DNA of 64,000 nucleotides from Polyangiaceae bacterium. GTDB taxonomy: Bacteria > Myxococcota_A > Polyangia > Polyangiales > Polyangiaceae. Positions 53,369 through 61,251 of this stretch are shown here, piece after piece. The notes below the pieces were generated by a model, which worked only from the letters and a program-made list of their open reading frames with translations, ran no database searches and had not been told where the DNA came from. Within the stretch, counting starts at the first letter, position 1, and every line of letters begins with the position of its first letter. The position numbers were made by a program, and so were the translations under genes. The stretch spans positions 1 to 64,000 of the forward strand of contig JAKLKA010000023.1 of NCBI GenBank assembly GCA_023150915.1, read 5' to 3'.

Positions 53369-53686
53369 ATGGCCGAAGCATTGGGTATGATCGAGTGCCG
53401 CTCCTTCGCGGCGATGGTTGAGGCGTCCGACGCCATGGTCAAGGCGGCAAAGGTCGAGCTGGTGGCCTACGAGAAGACGGGCGGCGGGTACGTCACCGCG
53501 ATCATCCGGGGCGACGTCGCGGCGGTGAAGGCCGCGGTCGAGGCCGGTCAGGCCAACGCGGCGCGCGTCGGCGAGATCGTCGCCACGCACATCATCGCAC
53601 GCCCCCACGTCAACGTGGACTTGAGGCTCCCGCTCGGCCGCCAGGAAGAGGTCGAGGCAGAGCTCAAGTCGCGGGGCGGCAAGTAG
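53369..53686 (+). CDS. BMC-H hexameric shell protein (PduA/EutM-like)
   Basis: 105 residues, a single BMC domain of the canonical hexamer type. It shows ALGMIECRSFAAMVEASDAM, then KAAKVELVAYEKTGGGYVTA with the pore loop near residues 37-40 and edge Lys25, and ATHIIARPHVNVDLRLPL. It is very similar to the HO_5815 hexamer that tiles the flat facets. The C-terminal tail beyond the domain is short and charged. It is translated from an ATG with GGAGAACGGAA upstream, 55 bases after the BMC-T pair, the longest gap inside the operon. Confidence 0.96.
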   Translation: MAEALGMIECRSFAAMVEASDAMVKAAKVELVAYEKTGGGYVTAIIRGDVAAVKAAVEAGQANAARVGEIVATHIIARPHVNVDLRLPLGRQEEVEAELKSRGGK

Positions 53687-53698
53687 GAAGGAGCGCCG

Positions 53699-54013
53699 AT
53701 GCTCCTAGCGAAGGTCGTCGGGACGTTGGTCGCGACGCGCAAGGATCCGAAGCTCGACGGGCTGAAGTTCATGCTCTTGCGCCAGGTGAACCCCGAGAGC
53801 TTGAGCGAAGGCGGCTTCGTCGTCGCCAACGACGCAGTCGGCTGCGGCGTCGGCGAATACGTCCTTTACGCGTCGGGCTCGTCCGCCCGGCAGACAGAGG
53901 TCACGAAGGACCGGCCCTGCGACGCGGTCATCATGGCCATCGTGGACACCTGGGAGATCGGCGGCCAGACACGCTTCGAGAAACACTCGCAGGAGCACGG
54001 CTATGCGGACTAG
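53699..54013 (+). CDS. BMC-P pentameric vertex protein (EutN/CcmL-like), copy 1
   Basis: 104 residues of the EutN/CcmL family: [20 protein letters not shown] at the start, [32 protein letters not shown], and [12 protein letters not shown]. Pentamers cap the twelve vertices of the polyhedral shell. The C terminus ([10 protein letters not shown]) is slightly longer than usual. The start is preceded by GAAGGAG. Three related caps occur in this operon, as in the Haliangium set, and they are probably exchangeable or used at different vertices. Confidence 0.94.
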   Translation: MLLAKVVGTLVATRKDPKLDGLKFMLLRQVNPESLSEGGFVVANDAVGCGVGEYVLYASGSSARQTEVTKDRPCDAVIMAIVDTWEIGGQTRFEKHSQEHGYAD

Positions 54014-54028
54014 CCGAGGGCACGCGCG

Positions 54029-55483
54029 ATGAGCCCAGAGGAGATCCGGCGCATCGCCGAAGCCATCGCCGACCGCCTGGGCGGCAGCGGCGCTCCTCCC
54101 CACGCGCACGCTCACGCTCACGCCCACCCGGCTCCGGCTGCGGCTTCCGCAGCCGGTGAAGACGGGATCTTCGCCAGCATCGAGGACGCCATCAAGGCGT
54201 CGCGCGTAGCCTTCATCGCGCTCTCGGAACGCGGGCTCGAGCAGCGCAAGCTGATCATCGAGTCGATGCGGGTCGCCATGCGGCGCGAGGCCGAGGCGCT
54301 CGCGCGTCTGGCCTGCGAGGAGACGGGCCTCGGGCGACTCGAGGACAAGATCCTGAAGAACCTCCTGGTGACCAACAAGTCGCCAGGCCCGGAGGACCTC
54401 TCCCCCATCGCGCACACGGGGGACGATGGCTTCGCGCTGATCGAGCCGGCGCCCTTCGGTGTGATCGGAGCGATCACCCCCGTCACCAACCCACCGTCCA
54501 CCATCATCTGCAACGCCATCGCGATGGTGTCGGCAGGCAACGCCGTCACCTTCAACCCGGCGCCCGGGGCCAAGCGGGTGTGCGCCACGACCATCCGCGC
54601 GCTGAACCGCGCCATCATCGCAGCGGGTGGCCCGCCCAACGTGCTGACGGCCGTGGCCGAGCCGACCATCGAGAGCGCGCAGGCGCTCATGAAACACCCC
54701 CTCGTCCGACTGGTCGTCGTCACAGGCGGTCCGGGCGTGGTGCAGGCGGCCATGCACTCGGGCAAGCGCGCGATCTGCGCCGGGCCGGGCAATCCACCGG
54801 CCGTGGTGGACCCGACCGCCGACATCGACAAGGCCGGTCGCGATGTGGTCATGGGCCACTCGTTCGACAACAACGTGATCTGCGTGGACGAGAAGGAGTG
54901 CATCGTCGTCGATTCGGTCGCCGACTCGCTCAAGGCGGTGATGAAGAAGCACGGCGCCGTCGAGCTCAAAGCCGCGGACATTCCCCGGCTCGAGAAGGTG
55001 ATCTTCGAGAAGAACGCCGGGCCGCGCGGCCACGCGGTGGTGAACCGCAAATTCGTCGGCAAGAACGCCTCGCTCATCTTGCAAGAGCTCGGCATCCCGG
55101 GCGGTCCCGAGGTGCGCTGCGTCCTGATCGACGTACCGAACGATCACCCCCTGGTCTGGACCGAGCAGATGATGCCGGTTCTGCCCCTGACGCGGGTGAA
55201 GACCGTGGACGAGGCCATCGATCTGGCGGTGGCCGCCGAGGGCGGCTGTTTTCACACCGCGACGATGCACTCCCACGACATCGCGGCGCTGTCGCGCATG
55301 GCTCGCAAGTGCAACTGCAGCATCTTCGTCAAGAACGGTCGGGCCATCGCCGGCCTGGGCGCCGACGGCGAGGGCTACACCTCGTTCACCATTGCCTCAC
55401 CCACGGGTGAGGGGCTGACGACGGCGCGCTCGTTCTCGCGCTGGCGACGTTGCACCATGGTCGATCACTTCCGCATCGTCTGA
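54029..55483 (+). CDS. CoA-acylating aldehyde dehydrogenase (PduP/EutE type), BMC cargo
   Basis: 484 residues. It oxidises acetaldehyde with NAD+ and CoA to acetyl-CoA. It has an N-terminal encapsulation-type helix (SPEEIRRIAEAIADRLG, residues 2-18), then a His-rich linker (five His alternating with Ala, residues 25-33). The catalytic domain carries ITPVTNPPSTII, the nucleophile C285 in NNVICVDEKE, and TGPGVVQAAMHSGKRAI-like nucleotide-binding features. The helix is expected to bind the shell's inner face and recruit the enzyme to the lumen. It is placed between two cap/shell genes. It fits the aldehyde made by the DeoC domain. Confidence 0.93.
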   Translation: MSPEEIRRIAEAIADRLGGSGAPPHAHAHAHAHPAPAAASAAGEDGIFASIEDAIKASRVAFIALSERGLEQRKLIIESMRVAMRREAEALARLACEETGLGRLEDKILKNLLVTNKSPGPEDLSPIAHTGDDGFALIEPAPFGVIGAITPVTNPPSTIICNAIAMVSAGNAVTFNPAPGAKRVCATTIRALNRAIIAAGGPPNVLTAVAEPTIESAQALMKHPLVRLVVVTGGPGVVQAAMHSGKRAICAGPGNPPAVVDPTADIDKAGRDVVMGHSFDNNVICVDEKECIVVDSVADSLKAVMKKHGAVELKAADIPRLEKVIFEKNAGPRGHAVVNRKFVGKNASLILQELGIPGGPEVRCVLIDVPNDHPLVWTEQMMPVLPLTRVKTVDEAIDLAVAAEGGCFHTATMHSHDIAALSRMARKCNCSIFVKNGRAIAGLGADGEGYTSFTIASPTGEGLTTARSFSRWRRCTMVDHFRIV

Positions 55484-55493
55484 GATCGACGCG

Positions 55494-56114
55494 ATGGTGG
55501 TCGAAGGTCGCGCCACGGACAATAGCGGGCCAGCGCTCGCGATGCTCGAGCTCGACGACATCCCGCTCGGGCTGGTCGCGCTCGACGCGGTCGCAAAAGA
55601 GGCGCCCGTCGCGCTGGTCGGCGCCGGAACCATCCACCACGGGCATTTCCTGATCGTCTTCGCGGGCCCGCTCGCGGCGGTCGAGATGTCGCATGCCCGC
55701 GCGCACGAGCGCTCGGGGTCAGCGCTGGTGGACGCCGTGCTCCTGCCGAACGCAGAGCCGCGAATCCTGCCCGCGCTGCAGCGCGGGGTGCGCCGCTTCC
55801 CGGCACCGGGGGACGCGCTCGGCATGCTGGAAGCGCGCTCATCCCCCACCCTGGTCGGCGCCCTCGACGGCGCGCTGAAGGGCACACCGGTCGAGCTCGT
55901 CGAGCTGCGGCTGGCCGAGGGGCTGGGCGGGAAGGCCGTGGCGTCGCTCTGGGGCAACCAGCACGACGTGGAGGTCGCGCTGGAGCTGGCCGAAGCCCGC
56001 CTCGCTCGCGGGCCCTCGGCAGGCGCCTCGACCACGCTCATTGCCAACGCCCACCCGGAGGTGGCACGGGTGCTCAGCGCGGGCACGCGCTACTTCAAGG
56101 AGCAATTCGGATGA
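55494..56114 (+). CDS. BMC-T tandem-domain shell protein (HO_5812-like, single-layer type)
   Basis: 206 residues with two divergent BMC domains, ALAMLELDDIPLGLVALDAV in the first and DALGMLEARSSPTLVGALDG in the second. The layout resembles H. ochraceum HO_5812, a tandem trimer that forms single layers rather than stacked ones. The two domains are more diverged from each other than in the HO_3341-like pair. The start ATG lies ten bases after the dehydrogenase gene, and the stop overlaps the next ATG (ATGA). Probably a facet trimer with its own pore. Confidence 0.85.
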   Translation: MVVEGRATDNSGPALAMLELDDIPLGLVALDAVAKEAPVALVGAGTIHHGHFLIVFAGPLAAVEMSHARAHERSGSALVDAVLLPNAEPRILPALQRGVRRFPAPGDALGMLEARSSPTLVGALDGALKGTPVELVELRLAEGLGGKAVASLWGNQHDVEVALELAEARLARGPSAGASTTLIANAHPEVARVLSAGTRYFKEQFG

Positions 56115-56425
56115 AGCTCGGACGCGTCATTGGCACGCTGGTCGCCAGCGTGAAGCCCGAGGCCATGCAGGGCCTGAAGCTCTTGATAGTGCGGCCGCTC
56201 ACCGCCACGCTCGAGCCGGGAGGCGAACCGTTCGTGGCGACGGACGCTTCCGCCCAGGCAACCAGCGGCGATCTGGTGACGTGGGAGGCGTCGCGCGAAG
56301 CGGCGCTGTTGCACGACCCCTGGTTCATCCCCGTGGACCATGCGATCGTCGGCATCGTGGACCAGCACCACTACGACGAAACCGGTACCGCCGACCCGCG
56401 CAAGCGCCAAGGAGGCGACTCGTGA
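56111..56425 (+). CDS. BMC-P pentameric vertex protein (EutN/CcmL-like), copy 2
   Basis: 104 residues: LGRVIGTLVASVKPEAMQG at the start, LLIVRPL, ATDASAQATSGDLVTWEASREAALL in the loop, and HAIVGIVDQHHYDETG at the end, giving the EutN/CcmL pattern. The central loop has diverged from copy 1, and the tail is Asp/Lys-rich. It is coupled to the neighbouring genes at both ends, its ATG overlapping the previous stop and its TGA overlapping the next GTG. It caps vertices of the shell. Confidence 0.92.
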   Translation: MKLGRVIGTLVASVKPEAMQGLKLLIVRPLTATLEPGGEPFVATDASAQATSGDLVTWEASREAALLHDPWFIPVDHAIVGIVDQHHYDETGTADPRKRQGGDS

Positions 56426-56694
56426 TCTTCGGCCGGGTGACGGGCACCGTGGTCAGCACGGTTCAACACCCGTTCTACTCGGGTCGAAAGCAGCTCATCG
56501 TGCGAGCGTGCACGCCCGATGGCGCGTTCGACGGCGAGGCCTACGTGATCGCGGTCGATCTGGTGGGCGCAGGCGTGGGCGAGCTGGTCATCGTCGAGGA
56601 CGAAGGCAACAGCGCCCGGCAGTTGCTCGAGGCGCCGAACGCCCCCGTGCGATCATTGGTCGTGGGGATCGTCGATCAGCTGACCACCGCCTGA
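56422..56694 (+). CDS. BMC-P pentameric vertex protein (EutN/CcmL-like), copy 3
   Basis: 90 residues from the GTG at 56422, chosen because it overlaps the previous stop (GTGA) and gives a complete EutN domain. It runs from IFGRVTGTVVSTVQHPFY, through LIVRACTPDGAFDGEAYVIAVDLVGAGVGELVIVEDEGNSAR, to VVGIVDQLTTA. The shortest of the three, with the most acidic middle loop. It ends the operon, and a weak minus-strand gene converges after two bases. Confidence 0.9.
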   Translation: MIFGRVTGTVVSTVQHPFYSGRKQLIVRACTPDGAFDGEAYVIAVDLVGAGVGELVIVEDEGNSARQLLEAPNAPVRSLVVGIVDQLTTA

Positions 56695-56696
56695 CC

Positions 56697-57053
56697 TTAC
56701 ATCCACACGGCCCAGGCGGGCGCGCGCGGGGCCGACCGCCGACGTCCGTCGAGCTCCGCGACGGCCGGCAACGGTGGCCAGCGCGCGGCGTCGCCCCGGC
56801 TGGCCTCGGCGACTTCCTGCTCGAAGGTCCCGGCAAGAACCTTGCCCCACGAGAGCAGCGTGGCGGCCACGGCCCACCGCACCTCGACGGGGCGCCGAAG
56901 CCCCGACCCACGTCGCGCCGCCAGCGTCCCGAGCGCCGCCCGCGCCAGCCCCAGGCTGGTACGCCCGAGCCCGCCCCGACCGGAGGCGAACGGGCGGCTT
57001 CGCAGCAGGAACAAGGACCAGTACTCGTCGAAAGACTGAAACTTGGAGCTCAT
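56697..57053 (-). CDS. Small hypothetical protein
   Basis: 118 residues from the ATG at 57053 (MSSKFQSFDEYWSLFLLRSR), ending two bases beyond the BMC operon on the opposite strand. The first 20 residues look protein-like, with an aromatic start that faintly resembles Mpo1-like (DUF962) proteins, but the rest is Arg/Ala/Gly-rich and does not match that family. A Trp-rich helix (WAVAATLLSWGKVLAG) lies in the middle. An in-frame GTG further upstream would extend it. Coding status is uncertain; it may be noise or a damaged gene. Confidence 0.35.
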   Translation of the reverse strand: MSSKFQSFDEYWSLFLLRSRPFASGRGGLGRTSLGLARAALGTLAARRGSGLRRPVEVRWAVAATLLSWGKVLAGTFEQEVAEASRGDAARWPPLPAVAELDGRRRSAPRAPAWAVWM

Positions 57054-57205
57054 GTGTGCGTCGCGACTCGGCCGTCGTGGCGAGCCGCCCGCCCCACCGC
57101 TAGCGAAGGTCGAGGCGCTGGGCCAAGGAATCCCAGGTGTTTCTTCGAGGGGGCTCGGGCCCAAGGCCGCGGGCCGCTCCCACGTCGGATGGGACCGGAG
57201 CCCCG

Positions 57206-57240
57206 ACCCGTGGTAAGACCCACCCTGCCGCCGGGTTTTT
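57206..57240 (+). terminator. Weak terminator-like hairpin with T-run
   Basis: GTGG/CCAC arms (57210-57213 and 57220-57223) with an outer ACCC/GGGT pair and an asymmetric bulge end in five Ts (57236-57240). It lies between the BMC operon and the zinc-ribbon gene, and could end plus-strand transcripts. The stem is short and interrupted, so support is weak. Confidence 0.25.
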
Positions 57241-57270
57241 AGACCGAAATGTGAACCCGGACGTATCTCC

Positions 57271-57280
57271 TGATAATATA
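57271..57280 (+). promoter_or_regulatory. AT-rich patch with candidate -10 element
   Basis: GATAAT (57272-57277; 5 of 6 to TATAAT) lies in a markedly AT-rich stretch about 60 bases before the GTG at 57335, in otherwise very GC-rich DNA. A -35 at 17 bases (ATGTGA) is poor. A promoter for the zinc-ribbon/GYF gene is plausible, with weak evidence. Confidence 0.35.
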
Positions 57281-57334
57281 TGGGAAAAGCGATTGACCCA
57301 CCAAAGTCGGGTGGGGAATCGAGATAGGTGCACC

Positions 57335-58717
57335 GTGAAGATCTCGTGTCCCGCGTGCGCGGCGAAATATTCGATCGCCGACGAAAAGGTCCAAGACAAG
57401 CTCGCCAAGATCCGTTGCCGCAAGTGCGGCACGACGATCGTCATTGACGGCAAGGTCGATCCGCCCAGCGTCTCCGCGGGAGATGGCGCAGCGTCTCAGG
57501 TCGGCGTTTCGGATCCGGCCGCTGCGAGCATCGGTGCGGGGGAGTACTCCGTCGATTTCGGCGACAACGATCAGCGAACCATGACGGTGGCCGAGATCGT
57601 CGCCGCCTACAACGCTGGCCAGCTGACGGCCGACACCTTCGTGTGGGCCGACGGCATGGCCGACTGGCAACCGGTGGGGCAGGTGCCCGCTCTGGTGGAC
57701 GCGCTCAACGCGGCGGCCGAGCCGCCGGCAGCGCCGGCAGCGGCTCTGCCCAGCAACATGATCAACTCCAGCGACATCGCGAGCCCTTCGCCGGCACCCT
57801 GGGAGCCAAAGCCCGCTGACGTGCCGAGCGCTGCGCGCGCCGCCGCTCGCGTGGCGAGCAGCCGCGGTTCGACCGCCGACTTGTTCGGGTCATCGTTCGA
57901 GACCGCGGGCAGTGAAGCCGACGTGACCACCAGCGCGCGCGAGCCGGCGCCGCTCGGGGGTTCGTCGGCGTCCGCTGCCAGTGCCGCCGGTGGCGGTGGC
58001 ACCGGTGCACGCAACGAATCCAGCGTGCTGTTCTCACTCAGCGCCCTGACGGCCTCGGCGCCGGTCGCGCCGCCCGCGGCGGCAATGTCGAGTGGCTCGA
58101 GCACCACGGCAACCAAGGAAGACTCGGGCCTGATCGACCTCAAGGCGCTCACCGCGGCGTCCGACGCGCCAGCGCAGCAAATGGCGCCGCTCACGCCCTC
58201 GCCGCTCGGCATGGCCCCCCCGCTGGGCCTTGCGCCGCCGCTCGGCGGCGGGGTCGAGTCGCAGATCGCCATGCCGATGGCGCAACCGCAGAAGAGCAAG
58301 GCGGGGATCTTCATCGGCGGCGGCATCGCGGTCGCCGCCATCGCCATCGCCGCGGCCATCGTGGTGGTCGGCAAGGGGCAACCGCCGCCGCCGGCACCCA
58401 CTGCCGCCGCGACTCAGGCCGCGCCGGCGCCCACGCCCACGCCCGCGCCCACGCCCACCGAGGAATCGACGGCCAAGGCGCCGGCCACCGGCACCGCGGA
58501 AGAAGACAAGAAGCCGCCGGCGGCCGGCGGCAAGAAGCCCGCAGGCGGGAATGCGGTCGCCGCAAAGCCCGGGGCAGGTACCACCAAACCGGCCGGCGGT
58601 GAGACCAAGCCCGCTGCCGGCGGCGAGACCAAGCCAAAGCCCAAGCCCAGCGGCGGTTGCGGCTGCGCGCCGGGCGACCTGCAGTGCGCGATGAAGTGCG
58701 CCGCCGGCGGCAAGTGA
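57335..58717 (+). CDS. Zinc-ribbon / GYF_2-domain membrane protein
   Basis: 460 residues from the GTG at 57335. The N-terminal zinc ribbon is CPACAAKYSIADEKVQDKLAKIRCRKCG, described here by its C-x2-C-x17-20-C-x2-C ligands (residues 5-31). Residues about 80-130 form a GYF_2-type domain (MTVAEIVAAYNAGQLTADTF and FVWADGMADWQPV). Long Ala/Ser/Pro-rich regions and a single membrane helix near residues 325-350 follow, and the tail ends in Lys/Pro/Gly with a Cys cluster (GGCGCAPGDLQCAMKC). The architecture is common in Myxococcota (AgmX-like proteins), whose relatives take part in gliding/cell-envelope complexes. Its role here is not known. Confidence 0.78.
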   Translation: MKISCPACAAKYSIADEKVQDKLAKIRCRKCGTTIVIDGKVDPPSVSAGDGAASQVGVSDPAAASIGAGEYSVDFGDNDQRTMTVAEIVAAYNAGQLTADTFVWADGMADWQPVGQVPALVDALNAAAEPPAAPAAALPSNMINSSDIASPSPAPWEPKPADVPSAARAAARVASSRGSTADLFGSSFETAGSEADVTTSAREPAPLGGSSASAASAAGGGGTGARNESSVLFSLSALTASAPVAPPAAAMSSGSSTTATKEDSGLIDLKALTAASDAPAQQMAPLTPSPLGMAPPLGLAPPLGGGVESQIAMPMAQPQKSKAGIFIGGGIAVAAIAIAAAIVVVGKGQPPPPAPTAAATQAAPAPTPTPAPTPTEESTAKAPATGTAEEDKKPPAAGGKKPAGGNAVAAKPGAGTTKPAGGETKPAAGGETKPKPKPSGGCGCAPGDLQCAMKCAAGGK

Positions 58718-58752
58718 GCGGTCGGCTCGGCTGACGGCTCGCCTCGCGGGCG

Positions 58753-61218
58753 TCACCGGGCCAGCGGCGCCGGAACCGCCAGCGACACCTCGCCGGCGGG
58801 GGCTTCGCGTTCGAACACCGCGCCGCGGCGATCGGCCACACCCAGACGCGTCAGTCCGTCGGCAAGAACGAGCGCGAACGGCGTGCGCGCCACCGGCGCT
58901 GCCTCACCCACCGGGACCACGTAGACCAGCACCGGCTCGGTGAGCTTGCTAGGCCTCTTCGGGTCGCCGGCACAGGTGGCCGCGACCGAGCTGTCGGTGT
59001 CGTGCTGGGCGCAGCTCTCGAGCAGCTCCCGATCGCGGGCCGGATCTTTCGAGGGCGCGCCGGCGATGAGCAGGGCCGCCGCGCGCCGCACTACCTCCGA
59101 GCGGTCCTCGACCAAGAGCGCCTTCTCGACGTCGGGCGCGCAGCGCGCCCCGACCACGCGCAGCCCACCCAGCGCGTTGGCACGCAGATAGGCCCGCGAG
59201 TCGGCGAGGCGCTCGCACAGCTCTTTGTCGACGCGCACGCCGGTGCGCTTCCCCAGGCGGCCCAGGGCCGCTGCGGCGTTGCCCGCCACCGCCACGTCTT
59301 TGTCACCCAGGGCGGCGATCAGCACCGCGCGCTGCTCGCTGCCGCCGCGCAAGCCGAGCCCCCACACGGCATTGGCGCGCACGGCGCCGTCCACGTCTTT
59401 GGCCAAGGCGGCGAGTGCCGTGCCCGCGTCGGCGCGCGCCGAAAGCGCCTCGGCCACCTTCGCGCGATCGGCCACGTCGCCGGTCTCGCGCGCGTGCTTG
59501 GCCAGAAGCTCCACCGCTTCCTTCGACGACGAATGGCCAATCGCCTCGATCAGCGCATCGCGCTGGCCGCCACGGCTCGCGAGCATGATGCCCAGCGCGC
59601 GGTCCAGCAGCGCGCGGCCCTTGGCGCGCGACAGGGCCCCGCCCAGCGCCACCGAGAGCGCGTTGCGATCTTGCTCTGCCGAGCGCTCGAGCCTGTCGAG
59701 CAAGCTGCGAGCCGCGGCGCCCGAAGCGGCGCGGCGCAACGCAGCCGCTGCGGCGAGCCGCACCGGGGCCTCGTCGGCCTCGAGCGCAGCGATCAGCACC
59801 TTGTCCTGGCCGGCAGGCGGCAGCATGCCCAGCGCATCGATGGCGGCAATCCTGAGCTCGACGTGGTCCGCCGCGTCGGCCAGCGGCATCAGCGCCTTCA
59901 CGGCCCGCGGCGAGCCGGTGCGACCGAGCAGCCGTGCCAGCGCTGCGCGCTCGGCCTTGCTCGAGCGCGCCTTGTCCAGGGCCTGCGCGATGGGGTCGAC
60001 CGCGCGCCCGTCGGGCTTCTTCGGATCGAGCAACGCCACCGCGGCATCCACCGCCGCGCGCCGCACCACCGGGTCGCTGTCCGCCAGGTGCTCGAGGACG
60101 GTGGGCAGGCTCTTGTCGTCCCCCAGGGTCTCGAGGGCCGACAGCGCCGCCACCGTGCCCACCACGCCGCGCCGGAGCGCTCCGGTGATGGCCCGCGCGC
60201 TCTCGGGGCGGCCCGTTTCGGCCAGGGCCAGCGCGCACGCGTCGGCCAGCCGCGAAGTGGGTTGGCCCGCCAGGCAACGCTCGAGCCGCTCGCGGGCCGG
60301 TGTGCCGGCCCTGGCCAGCGCCTTGCGCAGCAGCACCAGCGTGTCGGCCGACTGCTCGGCTTCCATCATCGTGAGCAGCGTGTCCAGCGCCTCTTTGGTG
60401 CCGATACGGCCCAGCGCGCCGACGACGGAAGCCCGAACCGCGGGCGACGCTTCGCTGGTGGCGATGGCGACGATGGCCAAGATGGCGCTCGGATCCTTGA
60501 GTGTACCCAGGGCCTCGACCGCGGCGATGCGGACGCCTTCGTCGGCGTCCCGCAGCGCGAGCACCAGCGCGCTCGATGCGCGCGTGTCGGCGAGCTCGCC
60601 CAGCGCCCGCGCCACGGTGCGGCGCACCGCCGGCCGCGAGTCCTGGATCTTGCCGATCAGCGGCACCACCGCCCGGGGATCGCGCAGCCGCGCCAGCGCT
60701 CGCACCACCGCGCTTCGCACCTGCGGCACCGAGTCGTCGAGCCGGCCGAGCAGCGGCAAGACCGCGTCCTTCGAGCCCGAAGCGCCGAGCGCATTGGCTG
60801 CGGCCGAGCGCACCGCCGCGTCGGGGTCCCCCAGCACGCGCCCCAGCGGGCCCACGGCGCGGGCCACGGGATCGAGCGCCAAGATCTCGGCGCCCGAAAG
60901 CCGCACGCGCTGCTCGGGGTCATTGAGCCAGCTCACCACCAGCTCGCCGGTGCCGCGCAGGCGACGCTCGAGCACCCGATCCGCCGCCGCCAGCCGCACC
61001 TCGGCGTCGGTGTCGCCCAGCGCCTTGTGGATCAGCCGGCGCTCGGCCGCGGGCGTGAGCTCACCCAGCCGGCGCGCGGCGCGTCGGCGGGCGCCGGGGT
61101 CGGCTTGGTCCAGCTGCTTCTCGATGGCCTCGGCGGCGTTGGGCCAGGTGAACGCGTGCGCCGGTGCGCTGGACACCGCCAGCGCAGAGAGCAAGAGCCA
61201 AGCACCGATCCGCGACAC
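58753..61218 (-). CDS. Exported HEAT-repeat protein
   Basis: 821 residues. The signal peptide is WLLLSALAVSSAPAHA, with cleavage after AHA. The rest is about twenty HEAT/PBS-lyase-like repeats, each with two helices and the pattern DPxxxVRxAAAxALG (for instance VRSAAANALGASGSKDAVLP and VRIAAVEALGTLKDPSAIL). The last 70 residues leave the repeats and form a beta-rich end. Such repeats make a curved scaffold for binding proteins or glycans; an exported one suggests a periplasmic or surface role. It is convergent with the zinc-ribbon gene. No enzymatic residues were recognised. Confidence 0.85.
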   Translation of the reverse strand: MSRIGAWLLLSALAVSSAPAHAFTWPNAAEAIEKQLDQADPGARRRAARRLGELTPAAERRLIHKALGDTDAEVRLAAADRVLERRLRGTGELVVSWLNDPEQRVRLSGAEILALDPVARAVGPLGRVLGDPDAAVRSAAANALGASGSKDAVLPLLGRLDDSVPQVRSAVVRALARLRDPRAVVPLIGKIQDSRPAVRRTVARALGELADTRASSALVLALRDADEGVRIAAVEALGTLKDPSAILAIVAIATSEASPAVRASVVGALGRIGTKEALDTLLTMMEAEQSADTLVLLRKALARAGTPARERLERCLAGQPTSRLADACALALAETGRPESARAITGALRRGVVGTVAALSALETLGDDKSLPTVLEHLADSDPVVRRAAVDAAVALLDPKKPDGRAVDPIAQALDKARSSKAERAALARLLGRTGSPRAVKALMPLADAADHVELRIAAIDALGMLPPAGQDKVLIAALEADEAPVRLAAAAALRRAASGAAARSLLDRLERSAEQDRNALSVALGGALSRAKGRALLDRALGIMLASRGGQRDALIEAIGHSSSKEAVELLAKHARETGDVADRAKVAEALSARADAGTALAALAKDVDGAVRANAVWGLGLRGGSEQRAVLIAALGDKDVAVAGNAAAALGRLGKRTGVRVDKELCERLADSRAYLRANALGGLRVVGARCAPDVEKALLVEDRSEVVRRAAALLIAGAPSKDPARDRELLESCAQHDTDSSVAATCAGDPKRPSKLTEPVLVYVVPVGEAAPVARTPFALVLADGLTRLGVADRRGAVFEREAPAGEVSLAVPAPLAR

Positions 61219-61251
61219 GGCCGGGATTCTAACCCGGAATCAGGGCAATGC

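Larger units (their letters stand above)
50591..56694 (+). other. BMC operon: HO-type shell with RpiB-DeoC and aldehyde dehydrogenase
   Basis: Nine consecutive same-strand genes with short gaps or start-stop overlaps: RpiB-DeoC fusion, BMC-T, BMC-T, BMC-H, BMC-P, aldehyde dehydrogenase, BMC-T, BMC-P, BMC-P. The shell set (one hexamer, three tandem-domain trimers, three pentamers) is the same as that used in the Haliangium ochraceum shell. The core enzymes match the sugar-phosphate-utilising BMC class. No regulator, phosphotransacylase, alcohol dehydrogenase or cargo kinase is included. The promoter is expected in 50496-50590 but no good consensus was found. Confidence 0.9.

Noticed and set aside
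56697-57053. Mpo1-like (DUF962) assignment for the small minus-strand frame
   Set aside because: Only the first 20 residues are similar; the family's GT, GH and EKNRPATF-type motifs are absent.
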